Source of the DNA: JACZUI01 sp965216725
GTDB taxonomy: Bacteria > Actinomycetota > Acidimicrobiia > Spongiisociales > ZC4RG35
DNA: 64,000 nucleotides
NCBI GenBank assembly: GCA_965216725.1
Contig: CBDCGI010000016.1
Span: 90,279 to 154,278 of the forward strand
Direction: 5' to 3'
The position numbers and the translations under genes are program-made. Shown here one piece after another: positions 8,229 through 17,478 of this stretch. The notes beneath the pieces are model-generated. The model was not told where the DNA came from and searched no databases. It saw nothing but the letters and a program-made list of their open reading frames with translations. How positions within the stretch are numbered: position 1 is the first letter of the stretch; the number at the start of each line of letters is the position of its first letter.

Positions 8229-9197
8229 ATGACAAACGTGTCCGAGACCTACCCGACTAGCCCGCCGGATCTGAGCGGGGCGCGCCGCCCGACAGAGCGG
8301 ATCATCCTGATCGCGCTATTCGTCTGTGGGGCGATCTCCATTGCCACCACGCTGGGGATTCTCTACGAGCTGGGGAAGGAGTCGCTCCTGTTCTTCCAGG
8401 ACGACCAGGTCTCGATCGGCAACTTTCTCTCGTCCACGTTCTGGCAGCCACAGGCGGGGAATTTCGGGATCTGGCCCCTGATTCTGGGGACGCTGATCAC
8501 GACGGTCATTGCCCTCGTGGTGGCTGTGCCGCTCGGCCTCGCCGCCGCCATCTACCTCTCGGAGTACGCCAGCCCGAGAGTCCGTGGCTTCTTCAAACCC
8601 GTGCTCGAGATTCTCGTGGGCATCCCAACGGTCGTATTCGGGTTCTTTGCAATCAACTTCATGACTCCTCTCCTGCGCAACATCTTCGGCAGCGATGTGG
8701 TGGGATTCTTCAACGTTCTGTCGGCGGGGATTGTCGTTGGAATCTTGATCATTCCCCTCATCAGCTCTCTCTCCGAAGATGCTCTCTCTGCGGTGCCTGA
8801 CTCGCTTCGCCAGGCCTCTTATGCCCTCGGCGCAACTAGGCGCGAGACCGCTCTGAAGGTGGTGGTGCCCGCCGCCCTGTCGGGAATCGCCGCAGGAATC
8901 GTGGTTGGGATGTCCCGCGCGGTTGGCGAGACGATGGTGGTGACCCTGGCCGCCGGTGCAGCACCCCGCAATTTCACCTTCGGTGAGGACGCTCTATTTG
9001 GTTACATCCTCAGTCCGTTCGAGCCGGCACAGACGATGACGGGCTATATCGCACTCACGGCCAGCGGTGACCTCGGCTACAACACAGTCGACTACAACTC
9101 GATCTTCGCCATCGGACTGACTCTTTTCTTCATGACGCTCGGCCTCAATTCGCTGAGCCGTCGCATCGTCAAGCGCTACCGGCAGGTTTACGAATGA
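8229..9197 (+). CDS. pstC: Phosphate ABC transporter permease PstC
   Basis: A 322-residue inner-membrane subunit of the phosphate importer, close to normal length. Six hydrophobic segments can be traced, starting with LIALFVCGAISIATTLGIL. The coupling helix motif that contacts PstB is DSLRQASYALGATRRETALKVVVPAA, here described by its parts EDALSAVP, DSLRQASYALGA and VVVPAALSGI. GIPTVVFGFFA and SRAVGETMVV are typical PstC blocks. It overlaps pstA by the 4-base ATGA junction at 9194-9197, so their translation is coupled and the two form the heteromeric channel. Confidence 0.93.
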   Translation: MTNVSETYPTSPPDLSGARRPTERIILIALFVCGAISIATTLGILYELGKESLLFFQDDQVSIGNFLSSTFWQPQAGNFGIWPLILGTLITTVIALVVAVPLGLAAAIYLSEYASPRVRGFFKPVLEILVGIPTVVFGFFAINFMTPLLRNIFGSDVVGFFNVLSAGIVVGILIIPLISSLSEDALSAVPDSLRQASYALGATRRETALKVVVPAALSGIAAGIVVGMSRAVGETMVVTLAAGAAPRNFTFGEDALFGYILSPFEPAQTMTGYIALTASGDLGYNTVDYNSIFAIGLTLFFMTLGLNSLSRRIVKRYRQVYE

Positions 9198-10597
9198 GCG
9201 TTCAGGCACCAGAAAGACCTTCCAGAGAGTCCTTTCCCACCGACGACGAATACCAGCGTCTTCTCTCCAAGAAGACAAGGCGGGGAAGGCTCTTCTCCGG
9301 TCTGCTGGTTCTGGCTCTGACGATGGCTGTCTTGGCTCTCGCCGTTCTCCTCTACACGATCATCAACCAATCTTTCGGCTTGGTGGCGGTCGTCAACCAG
9401 ACGGAGCCCGAGGAGATTGTTGAGTCGCTGGGCTACGACCCAACTGAGACCGGTCTTGGCGACCTCGAATACGACGAGTTGGTCGAGGTGCTGGCCGGGG
9501 GCATCAACAACAACGTGGGACGTCGTCTAGAGCGTGAGCAGCGTTTCTACGAGGATCGACTCGCTTTTGAGAGCGAAGAGAAATGGGCCGAAGTCTGTGC
9601 GGAGTCCGACCCGCCCCAGGGTTGCGACGCACCGGCTCGGGACAAAGCAAATCTCGTGCAACTGGTCAACGAGCGCATCGTCCTTCCTGACATCATCGAC
9701 ACCTACGATCTGGTGCCCTCGATGATCAACCCCGCGGCCTTTGAGGGAGAGGTCGAACGCACCTTCATCGAGTCACCAGAACGGTTTCCGGACTACACCT
9801 TCGACCAGGTTCAGATCCAATGGCGGGCATGGCTGAGCCCCACCTTCGTACGCTCTCCGGCCAGCGGGACTCCGGAGACTGCAGGCATCCGCACAGCCAT
9901 CCTCGGGTCGCTATGGCTGGTGGTCATCACTGTTCTCTTTGCCGTTCCGGTGGGAGTCGGTGCTGCGATTTATCTGGAGGAATTTGCCCGGCCTTCCCGT
10001 CTCAACGACCTCATCCAAACCAACATCAACAACCTTGCGGGGGTCCCATCGATCATCTATGGAATGCTTGGGCTGGCAATCCTGGTGAGGGTTCTCGAGC
10101 CGATCACGTCGGGGGCGATCTTCGGAACCGACGCCGCCAACGGTCGAACGGTGCTATCTGCTGGTCTCACACTCGGCCTGTTGACTCTCCCCGTGGTGAT
10201 AATCAGCTCTCAGGAGGCCTTGCGTGCGGTTCCCAACTCCCTACGTCAGGCGGGTCTTGGAATCGGTGCCACAAGGTGGCAGACCGTTCGTAGCCAGGTA
10301 CTGCCTGTCGCGATCCCGGGCATTCTCACAGGCACCATTCTGGCCGTGGCCAGGGCCATCGGTGAGACAGCGCCGCTCATTCTGGTTGGAGCGGCCAGCT
10401 TTATCACCGTCGATCCCACCGGCCCGTTCTCCAAGTTCACCGCACTTCCCATCCAGATATTCCAATGGACATCGCTGCCCCAGGTCGAGTGGCAGCACCT
10501 TGCGGCGGCGGCGAGTCTGGCCCTCTTGATCCTGCTCTTGATACTCAACGCCGGCGCCGTGATACTTCGTAATCGATACTCGAGGAGACCGTCGTGA
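9194..10597 (+). CDS. pstA: Phosphate ABC transporter permease PstA with large extracytoplasmic insertion
   Basis: The C-terminal ~235 residues are ordinary PstA: GSLWLVVITVLFAVPVG, AGVPSIIYGMLG, the coupling motif AVPNSLRQAGLGIGATRWQT and ARAIGETAPLILVGAA. At 467 residues the protein is about 170 longer than the usual ~290. The excess is a hydrophilic segment between TM1 (about 34-56) and TM2 (about 235), predicted outside the membrane, rich in Glu/Asp and holding two Cys 10 apart (VCAESDPPQGC). Such extended PstA proteins exist in some Actinobacteria, but I do not recognise a named domain in it. ATGA overlap with pstC; pstB starts inside its last codons. Confidence 0.9.
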   Translation: MSVQAPERPSRESFPTDDEYQRLLSKKTRRGRLFSGLLVLALTMAVLALAVLLYTIINQSFGLVAVVNQTEPEEIVESLGYDPTETGLGDLEYDELVEVLAGGINNNVGRRLEREQRFYEDRLAFESEEKWAEVCAESDPPQGCDAPARDKANLVQLVNERIVLPDIIDTYDLVPSMINPAAFEGEVERTFIESPERFPDYTFDQVQIQWRAWLSPTFVRSPASGTPETAGIRTAILGSLWLVVITVLFAVPVGVGAAIYLEEFARPSRLNDLIQTNINNLAGVPSIIYGMLGLAILVRVLEPITSGAIFGTDAANGRTVLSAGLTLGLLTLPVVIISSQEALRAVPNSLRQAGLGIGATRWQTVRSQVLPVAIPGILTGTILAVARAIGETAPLILVGAASFITVDPTGPFSKFTALPIQIFQWTSLPQVEWQHLAAAASLALLILLLILNAGAVILRNRYSRRPS

Positions 10598-11505
10598 CAC
10601 ATGAGACAAAGGAGAGCGTTGCTTTGACGTCAGATTCGGACCCGGGGGCGAGTCACGCCGAGTCACCTGAGCGGGCTGCCGATTTGGCGGAGGTCAATGA
10701 CGTCGCTTCGCCGGCCGACAGGCCGGGGGTGATCCAAACCAAGCACATGGGCATCTACTACGGCGACTTCAAAGCCGTCCATGACGTCAGTCTCAATTTC
10801 CAATTCAACCAGATCAGCGCACTCATCGGTCCTTCGGGGTGCGGCAAGTCGACCGTCCTGAGGTCGCTCAATCGAATGAACGATCTCATCCCGACTGCGC
10901 GCACCGAAGGTGATGTGCTCTATCACGGCCAGAACATCTACGCCGATGGCGTCGACGCGGTCGAGATTCGTCGCAAGATCGGGATGGTCTTCCAGAAGCC
11001 AAATCCCTTCCCCAAGTCCATATTCCAGAACATCATCTGGGGGGCCAAGATCAACGGATTCAAGGGCTCCAAGTCTGAGGCCGAGGATCTGGTGCAGAAC
11101 GCTCTCGAGCAAGCCGCATTGTGGGACGAGGTCAAGGACAAGCTCCAAGAGAGTGGGCTCTCCCTCTCAGGTGGCCAGCAACAGCGTCTTTGCATCGCCC
11201 GAGCGATCGCCACGCGCCCCGATGTCGTGCTCATGGACGAGCCCTGCTCGGCGCTGGACCCCATCGCCACGCTCCGCATCGAGGAGTTGATGCTGGAGTT
11301 GAAGAAGAACTATTCGATAATCATCGTCACTCACAACATGCAGCAAGCCGCTCGGGTATCGGACAAAACCGCTTTCTTCAACGTCAAGCTCAACGAGCAG
11401 GGCATGCGAACGGGGCGGCTCGTCGAGTTTACGGAGACCTCCCAACTCTTCACATCTCCCAACGAGCAGGAGACGGAGGACTACATCACAGGGAGGTTCG
11501 GATGA
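10594..11505 (+). CDS. pstB: Phosphate ABC transporter ATP-binding protein PstB
   Basis: A 303-residue ATPase of the phosphate importer. Walker A GPSGCGKST, Q-loop VFQKPNPFP, signature LSGGQQQR, Walker B VVLMDEPCSALDP and the H-loop VTHNMQQA are intact, and FPKSIFQNI is the PstB-specific stretch. It starts at GTG 10594 overlapping the pstA stop (GTGA), with GAGGAGA at 10582-10588 as ribosome site. The first ~47 residues (Ser/Glu/Asp-rich, up to GVIQTKHMG) are extra compared with typical ~255-residue PstB; a later in-frame start would remove part of it but has no ribosome site as good. Confidence 0.94.
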   Translation: MTHETKESVALTSDSDPGASHAESPERAADLAEVNDVASPADRPGVIQTKHMGIYYGDFKAVHDVSLNFQFNQISALIGPSGCGKSTVLRSLNRMNDLIPTARTEGDVLYHGQNIYADGVDAVEIRRKIGMVFQKPNPFPKSIFQNIIWGAKINGFKGSKSEAEDLVQNALEQAALWDEVKDKLQESGLSLSGGQQQRLCIARAIATRPDVVLMDEPCSALDPIATLRIEELMLELKKNYSIIIVTHNMQQAARVSDKTAFFNVKLNEQGMRTGRLVEFTETSQLFTSPNEQETEDYITGRFG

Positions 11506-12209
11506 CACTTCCCCAGGACACCCAATCGCATTTTCACCAGGAGCTGGCCGAACTGGAACGTCGGGTTCTGGGAATAGTGAGCCAAAACGAGAAGATGGTC
11601 GCGATGGCGGTGGAATCCGTCGTCACCGACAACGTCGAGCTCGCCGACGAGGTCATCTCACTCCAGGGCGACGTCCACGCCGGCCACTTTGAGGTTCACA
11701 GCAAATGGACCGAGTTGCTCGTCCGGCATCAGCCTTTGGGGTCCGATATGCGAACGATGACGGTCCTTATCCAGCTCAACGCCACCTTCGAGCGCATGGC
11801 CGCCCAATGCGGCAACATCGCCAAGGTTGCAAAGGAGAATCACGGCCTTCCCCAGGTGGAGGCGATTGTCGAAAAGATCAGGGAGATGGGTGACTTGGTG
11901 CGGCCGATGATCCGGGCGTCGATCGACTCCTACGTCCGCCGGGATTTGGACGAGGCGCGGCTCCTGCCCGCCATGGACGAGCCCATCGACCGGCTCAATG
12001 CCACGATGTACCTCGATGTGGTCGCTGCGCGCGCCGACAAGGCGATGCTGGAGTGGGCGGCGAAGATGTTGATGGTCTCGAGGGCCATCGAACGGATTGG
12101 GGATCAAGCTGTCGATTTTGCCGAGCAAACGGCGTTTCTCATTACCGGAGAGCGTGCCCAATTCGACGAGGCGGGACTTATCAGGTCGGGATCGGGTGAC
12201 GACGGTTGA
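11502..12209 (+). CDS. phoU: Phosphate signalling regulator PhoU
   Basis: A 235-residue all-helical PhoU: two tandem three-helix repeats, each with a metal-binding E/D-x-x-x-D pattern, seen here in LADEVISLQGDVHAGH and in the second repeat RAIERIGDQAVDFAEQ. PhoU links the PstSCAB transporter to the PhoR-type kinase and damps Pho-regulon output when phosphate is plentiful. ATG 11502 overlaps the pstB stop (ATGA), fixing the start; an open frame upstream is pstB sequence read out of frame. Its last 14 bases overlap the response-regulator gene. Confidence 0.93.
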   Translation: MTLPQDTQSHFHQELAELERRVLGIVSQNEKMVAMAVESVVTDNVELADEVISLQGDVHAGHFEVHSKWTELLVRHQPLGSDMRTMTVLIQLNATFERMAAQCGNIAKVAKENHGLPQVEAIVEKIREMGDLVRPMIRASIDSYVRRDLDEARLLPAMDEPIDRLNATMYLDVVAARADKAMLEWAAKMLMVSRAIERIGDQAVDFAEQTAFLITGERAQFDEAGLIRSGSGDDG

Positions 12210-12906
12210 TCGTCGTCCGTATCGGATTCTCGTAGTCGAGGACGAGCCGGCCTTGGCCGAATCGGTTCGATATTCACTCGACGATGAGGGTTACGACGTC
12301 GTGGTGGCCGACAACGGTCCCGCCGGCCTGGAGCGGGCACGCACATTGAAACCCGATCTGGTGCTCCTCGACCTCATGCTCCCTGGCATGTCGGGCCTCG
12401 ATGTCTGCCGGCAGATGAGAGCTTCGTCAGACGTCCCAATCATCATGCTCACCGCCAAGGACTCAGAGGCAGACAAGGTGTCAGGCTTGGAACTCGGAGC
12501 CGACGACTACGTAACCAAGCCATTCTCGATGAGGGAGCTCACGGCTCGGATTCGGGCTCAGTTGCGGCGGTCTGCGCGTTCCGGAGTGCTCGCCCAGTCC
12601 AACGAGGTATTGCGAGCCGGCCCCATCGAGTTGGACATCGACGCCCACGAAACGCGGGTAGACGGAAGCCTTGTGATGCTGCGCCCCAAGGAGTTCGACC
12701 TCCTCGAGTCGCTTATGAGACGGAAAAATCGTCTCTCAGAACGCCACACACTCATCGACGAGGTATGGGGGCCCTCGTACTTCGGGGATACCAAGACGCT
12801 CGATGTGCATGTCAAACGTCTTCGGGAGAAACTGGAGCCAGACCCCTCGGACCCTGTATACCTTCTTACCGTGAGAGGCTTGGGCTACAAGCTGGTTGAT
12901 GGCTGA
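12196..12906 (+). CDS. regX3: Phosphate response regulator, OmpR family (RegX3/PhoP-like)
   Basis: About 236 residues. Receiver domain: acidic pocket VVEDE, phospho-acceptor Asp59 in LVLLDLMLPG, Thr in MLTAKD, Lys in YVTKPFS. Winged-helix output domain: LRPKEFDLLESLMRR, LIDEVWGPSYFGDTKTLDVHVKRLREKLE, described by these parts. It should bind PHO boxes such as the one at 6920-6960. I chose GTG 12196, 14 bases inside phoU, because the receiver fold begins seven codons later; longer in-frame starts read through phoU. The kinase gene overlaps its end. RegX3 versus PhoP naming is by family resemblance and location. Confidence 0.88.
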   Translation: MTTVDRRPYRILVVEDEPALAESVRYSLDDEGYDVVVADNGPAGLERARTLKPDLVLLDLMLPGMSGLDVCRQMRASSDVPIIMLTAKDSEADKVSGLELGADDYVTKPFSMRELTARIRAQLRRSARSGVLAQSNEVLRAGPIELDIDAHETRVDGSLVMLRPKEFDLLESLMRRKNRLSERHTLIDEVWGPSYFGDTKTLDVHVKRLREKLEPDPSDPVYLLTVRGLGYKLVDG

Positions 12907-14614
12907 TCCTCAGTACGCCGGGCGTCAGGCTCTGTCAACCCGGTTTCTCGTCTATTTCTCCATCGTCTACATCCTGCTCATAGCCCTGGTCGGTGTTCTC
13001 ATCACACTTTCCGCTCGCACGTCTCTCGCTGACGACCTCCGCGACGACCAAGTACGGGAGACCCGGCTGATAGCTGCGTCGCTGCCGGCTGCCGAGGAGG
13101 AGATTGCTTCTTGGGTCGAAGAGACCGCCCGTCTGTCAGAGTCCAGGGTGACCATCATCCAATCGGACGGGGTGGTCGTCGCCGACTCTCATGCCGATGC
13201 GGCGTCTATGGAAAACCATGCAACCCGGCCCGAGGTGCTGGAAGCCCTCGAAGGCGAAGTGGGCTTCGACAGCCGACGCAGCGCCAGCACCGGCTTCAAG
13301 CAGAGCTACGTGGCAGTGCCTCCGGAAGACGACCTGATCGTTCGAACGTCCATTGCGGAGCGAGTCATCGAAGAGGACCTCAATTCGGTACGTCGCGTGG
13401 TGATCGTCAGTGCTATGGCGGTTGGAGTGCTGGGGATAGCGGTGGTCGCATACGTCGCTCGGAGATTGGCGAGACCCATTGTGAGGCTAACCGAGCAGAC
13501 CATGGCCGCTGCTGAAGGTGGCAGCGCGGAAGACCTGTCGCGTTCCGAGGTGAGGGAGCTGGACATGCTCAGCCTCAGCATTTCCGAGATGGTCGAGGAA
13601 ATGCAGGTCAGGGTGGATCAAGCCGAGGCAGCAAGGCGGACGTTGGAGGTCGTGCTCAGCGCCATTCCACAGGGGACAGTGCTCATCGAGAGCGATCGCG
13701 TGGCATATGCCAATTCCGCTTCGCAGGATCTCCTTGGCGAGATCGCCGACGACCTCGACGCCATCACCCCATTCCAGTTTCAGGAGTTGGTGCGAGAGGT
13801 ACAGGAGGGCGGCGTGCGAGTCAGCCTGGAACTCGAACATGGTCGGCCGCCCCGCCTGCTCCGGGGAGTGGCCACCCCACTTGGAGACGAAGGGTCGGTG
13901 CTCCTCATCGTCATTGACATCACCGAACGGGAGAGGATGGCAAGCGTCAGACGCGATTTCGTGGCCAATGCCTCACACGAACTGAAGACTCCGGTCTCCT
14001 CCATCGTGGCTTCCTCCGAGGCCTTGCGGATCGCCGTGGAGAAAGATCAGGAATCGGCCCGGCGCTTCTCCCGGCAAATCGAGGCCTCGGCGATGCAGCT
14101 CAACCGTCTCGTCAGCGATCTCCTCGACCTCTCCCGTCTCGAACGGGAAGCACCCGAGCTTGCTGCAATCGACCTCGACATGGTGGTCACCGAGGAAGTC
14201 GAGCGGATTCGCCCTCAGGCCGAAGAGAAGGGCATCGAAGTCGCCACCAGTTTCGATTCGGTGCCTGTTGAGGGAAGCCGCCGGGATCTTGCGATCGCGG
14301 TGCGCAACATTCTGGAGAACGCGATCCGGCACACGCCCGGCGGCGGAACCATCACCGTTGAGGTTCAGGACGCCATCGATGAGGCGATGATCAGCGTCCG
14401 CGACACCGGGGAGGGAATTCCCACCCGCGATCTCGAGCGAGTGTTTGAACGGTTCTATCGAGTTGACGCGGCGCGGTCCCGGCAGTCGGGGGGCACCGGT
14501 CTCGGGCTCGCCATCGTCAAACACGTCGTCGAGGGGCATCGGGGCAGGGTCGATCTCGAGAGCGAGCTCGGAGTGGGGTCGACCTTCACCATCACCATCC
14601 CGAAAGGCCGCTAG
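12899..14614 (+). CDS. phoR: PhoR/SenX3-type sensor histidine kinase
   Basis: A 571-residue membrane kinase. Order of parts: TM1 (about 17-38), extracytoplasmic sensor of ~120 residues holding the HATRPEV segment common in PhoR-type sensors, TM2 (about 165-185), HAMP linker (RRLARPIVRLTEQ), a PAS-like domain (TVLIESDRVAYANSAS), the dimerisation/phosphotransfer helix with His360 in NASHELKTP, and the HATPase domain (ENAIRHTP, DTGEGIP, GGTGLGLAIVKHVVEGH). It overlaps the regulator gene by 8 bases. Presence of a periplasmic sensor distinguishes it from classic SenX3, which has almost none. Likely phosphorylates Asp59 of the upstream regulator. Confidence 0.9.
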   Translation: MADPQYAGRQALSTRFLVYFSIVYILLIALVGVLITLSARTSLADDLRDDQVRETRLIAASLPAAEEEIASWVEETARLSESRVTIIQSDGVVVADSHADAASMENHATRPEVLEALEGEVGFDSRRSASTGFKQSYVAVPPEDDLIVRTSIAERVIEEDLNSVRRVVIVSAMAVGVLGIAVVAYVARRLARPIVRLTEQTMAAAEGGSAEDLSRSEVRELDMLSLSISEMVEEMQVRVDQAEAARRTLEVVLSAIPQGTVLIESDRVAYANSASQDLLGEIADDLDAITPFQFQELVREVQEGGVRVSLELEHGRPPRLLRGVATPLGDEGSVLLIVIDITERERMASVRRDFVANASHELKTPVSSIVASSEALRIAVEKDQESARRFSRQIEASAMQLNRLVSDLLDLSRLEREAPELAAIDLDMVVTEEVERIRPQAEEKGIEVATSFDSVPVEGSRRDLAIAVRNILENAIRHTPGGGTITVEVQDAIDEAMISVRDTGEGIPTRDLERVFERFYRVDAARSRQSGGTGLGLAIVKHVVEGHRGRVDLESELGVGSTFTITIPKGR

Positions 14615-14685
14615 CCGCAACCGCCGCTAAGGGAGAGTCCGGATGGGCCTTGGACCGGTCCCGCAACTACCCTTTTCCGAGACCC

Positions 14686-16544
14686 ATGTCGCTACTCGAG
14701 TCGATCCAAACCCCTGACGACCTGCGCCACCTGAGCAGCGAGCAACTCGACCTCCTCTGTGGGGAGATCCGCGACTTCATCCTGGAAAAGGTCTCCCAGA
14801 CCGGGGGACATCTCTCACCCAACCTCGGAGTCGTGGAGCTGACTGTTGCCTTGCATCGGTCGTTCCGCTCCCCCGAGGATCGCCTGATATGGGATGTCGG
14901 GCACCAGGCCTACGTTCACAAGCTGCTCACCGGCCGCCAAGACGGGTTCGACTCACTGCGTCACACCGGAGGGCTCAGCGGATACCCGAGCCGGGAGGAG
15001 TCGGAGCACGACTTCGTTGAGAACAGCCATGCGTCCACGTCGCTCTCATACGCCGCAGGCCACGCCCTGGCCGGCTACCCGGGTACACGGTGGCAGTCAT
15101 CGGTGACGGGGCCCTCACTGGTGGGATGGCATACGAGGCGCTGAACCACATCGCAGTGACCAAGCCGGAGCGTCTGATCATCGTGCTCAATGACAACGGT
15201 CGCTCCTACGCCCCAACCGTCGGTGGCTTTGCGTCCCTTGCCACTCTTGCCCACTATCGGATCGACCCGCGTTACGAAAAGACCAAACAGACGCTGGGGA
15301 AGATGCTTCGCGGCATCCCTCTGGTTGGAGAGAGTGCCGATGAGCTCGCCGGTCGGCTCAAAGACGCCGTCAAGCAGATTCTCGAGCCGTCGACCGTGTT
15401 CGACGCCATCGATCTCAAATACACCGGGCGCATCGACGGCCACGACCTCGAGTTGCTCGAAGAGACATTCGAGGCGGCCAAGGCCTACCACGAGCCGGTG
15501 GTCATCCATGTCGTCACCGAGAAGGGATCGGGCTACCAGCCCGCCATCGAAGACGAGGAAGAGAAGCTGCACGGAGTGGGCAGTTTCGACGTCGCCACCG
15601 GCAAAGCACACAAGTCCGAACTGAAGCTGACCGAGGTCGCCAGCCAGGCTCTGCTCGAGGCTGCCAGTACCCGTCCCGACTTGGTCGGGATATCCGCGGC
15701 GATGGTCTCAACGACCGCGGTCAAAGACATGGCGAAGGCTTATCCCGACCGGGTGTTTGACACCGGAATTGCCGAGCAGCACGCAGTCACTATGGCGGCG
15801 GGGATGGCCATGGCCGGCAAAAGGCCCGTGGTTGCCATCTACTCGGCGTTCCTGCAAAGGGCGTTCGATCAGATCGTCGCCGACGTCGCGCTTCACGACC
15901 TCGAGGTGACTTTCTTGATCGACCGTGCCGGTGTCACCGGCCCCGATGGGCCGTCTCATCACGGTGTGTTCGACCTTTCCTACTTGCGAATGATCCCCAA
16001 TCTCGTGGTGGGCACCCCCGCGGACGCCACCGAGCTCTGCGCCATGATCGAGACGGCCGTGGACCATCCGGGCCCATGTGCGATCAGGTATCCCAAAGGC
16101 GGCGCTTCGTCCGTGCCTCGGCTCCCAGTGGAGCCGATGGAGGTTGGCGTTGCGGAGCTGGTCGCCGAGGGCTCCGACGTCCTCTTGGTCGCTGTGGGCC
16201 GCATGGTGGAGGCGGCGACCAAGGTTGCGTCCAACCTGTCAGGCTCTGGCATCTCGGCCGGTGTCGTCAACGCCCGATGGGTGAAACCCTTGGACCCTCG
16301 GATCGTGGCCTGGGCTGAGCCGGTAGACCACGTGTTCACCCTGGAAGACAACGTGGTGGCAGGCGGCTTTGGCAGTGCCGTGTTCGAAGCGCTTTCCACG
16401 GCCGGAGTCGACACTCCTATCACCGCTGTTGGCGTCCCCGATCACTTTCTGCCCCACGGCGCGGCCGGTGATGTGATGGCCTCGATAGGGATGGATCCGG
16501 AGTCGATCAGCCGGCGAATCAGGGACGTTCTTCAAACGGGCTAG
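14686..16544 (+). CDS. dxs: 1-deoxy-D-xylulose-5-phosphate synthase, interrupted by a -1 frameshift
   Basis: DXS makes 1-deoxyxylulose 5-phosphate from pyruvate and glyceraldehyde 3-phosphate, the first step of the non-mevalonate isoprenoid pathway, using thiamine diphosphate. Part 1 (frame 1, from ATG 14686) has DVGHQAYVHKLLTGR, GGLSGYPSREESEHD and SHASTSLSYAAG. Part 2 (frame 3, to 16544) continues with VAVIGDGALTGGMAYEALNH and the conserved EQHAVTMAAGMA, DRAGVTGPDGPSHHG and YPKGG. The frame changes near the G run at 15081-15083; one more G there would restore a continuous protein of about 619 residues, the normal length. Both halves are fully conserved, so a sequencing or assembly deletion is more likely than a real pseudogene. 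Confidence 0.88.
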
Positions 16545-16622
16545 ATCGCGAAACATCGGCTTCCACGGTGTTGGCCACTCGTTAACCTCGCGGGTTCTCG
16601 CCCGACCTTGAGGAGGTTGCGA

Positions 16623-17456
16623 ATGAAGAAGTCCGTTGCCCTACTTGCAATTCTCGGAATGGTGATGGCGGCATGTGCCAGCGAAGATGGGGATTCAGGC
16701 GGCTCGTCTTGTGCCAAAGAAGACCTCAATCTCGTTAACGAAGGCCAGCTCACGATCGGAACCGACGATCCGTCCTTCCCGCCCTGGTTCGACTTCGACG
16801 GCGGTCCCTCCACAGGGACCGGCTTCGAGAGTGCCGTCGCCTACGCGGTGGCCGAGGAACTCGGCTTCAGCGCTGAAGAGGTCGAATGGGTGGTAGTCCC
16901 GTTCAACAACGCTTATGCACCGGGGGCCAAGGACTTCGACTTCGACATCAACCAGGTGTCGATCACGGAGGAGCGTGAGGAGGCAGTTGATTTCTCCGAC
17001 GGCTATTACACCGTCAACCAGGCATTGCTCGGCTTCTCCGACTCGGACATCGCCGGAGCCACCACCATCGATGACCTCAAGTCGTATGTGCTCGGAGCCC
17101 AGGTGGGCACCACCTCTCTCGATTTCATCGAGAATGTGATCGAGCCCGACCAGGATCCTCTCGTCTTCGATACCAATGCCGATGCCAAGGCAGCGTTTGA
17201 CGCCGGCCAATTGGAAGGTCTCATTCTCGATTTGCCGACAGCCTTCTTCGTGTCGGCGGTCGAAATCGAGGGTTCCGCCGTCATCGCCCAGTTCCCCACC
17301 GGCGACGACGAAGGAGAGCAGTTCGGCCTGGTGTTCGAGGAAGGGAATTCCCTCCGGGATTGCGTCAATGACGCCTTGGAAAACGTCGACCTCGACGCGA
17401 TCCAAGAGGAGTGGCTGTCGGACGTGGTCGATGCGCCTGTCATCGAAACCGGCTGA
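16623..17456 (+). CDS. Polar amino-acid ABC transporter, substrate-binding lipoprotein
   Basis: A 277-residue family-3 solute-binding protein. It begins MKKSVALLAILGMVMAAC, a lipoprotein signal with the anchored Cys in MAAC. ATG 16623 sits 6 bases after AGGAGG (16611-16616). The family-3 pattern is seen in LTIGTDDPSFPPWFDF, GTGFESAVAYAVAEELG, and FDFDINQVSITEEREEAVDFSD, here cited in parts. Ligand is a polar amino acid or similar; the exact one cannot be read. First gene of a three-gene importer with the permease 22 bases downstream. Confidence 0.88.
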   Translation: MKKSVALLAILGMVMAACASEDGDSGGSSCAKEDLNLVNEGQLTIGTDDPSFPPWFDFDGGPSTGTGFESAVAYAVAEELGFSAEEVEWVVVPFNNAYAPGAKDFDFDINQVSITEEREEAVDFSDGYYTVNQALLGFSDSDIAGATTIDDLKSYVLGAQVGTTSLDFIENVIEPDQDPLVFDTNADAKAAFDAGQLEGLILDLPTAFFVSAVEIEGSAVIAQFPTGDDEGEQFGLVFEEGNSLRDCVNDALENVDLDAIQEEWLSDVVDAPVIETG

Positions 17457-17478
17457 GCAACAGCTCCGATAACAACCG

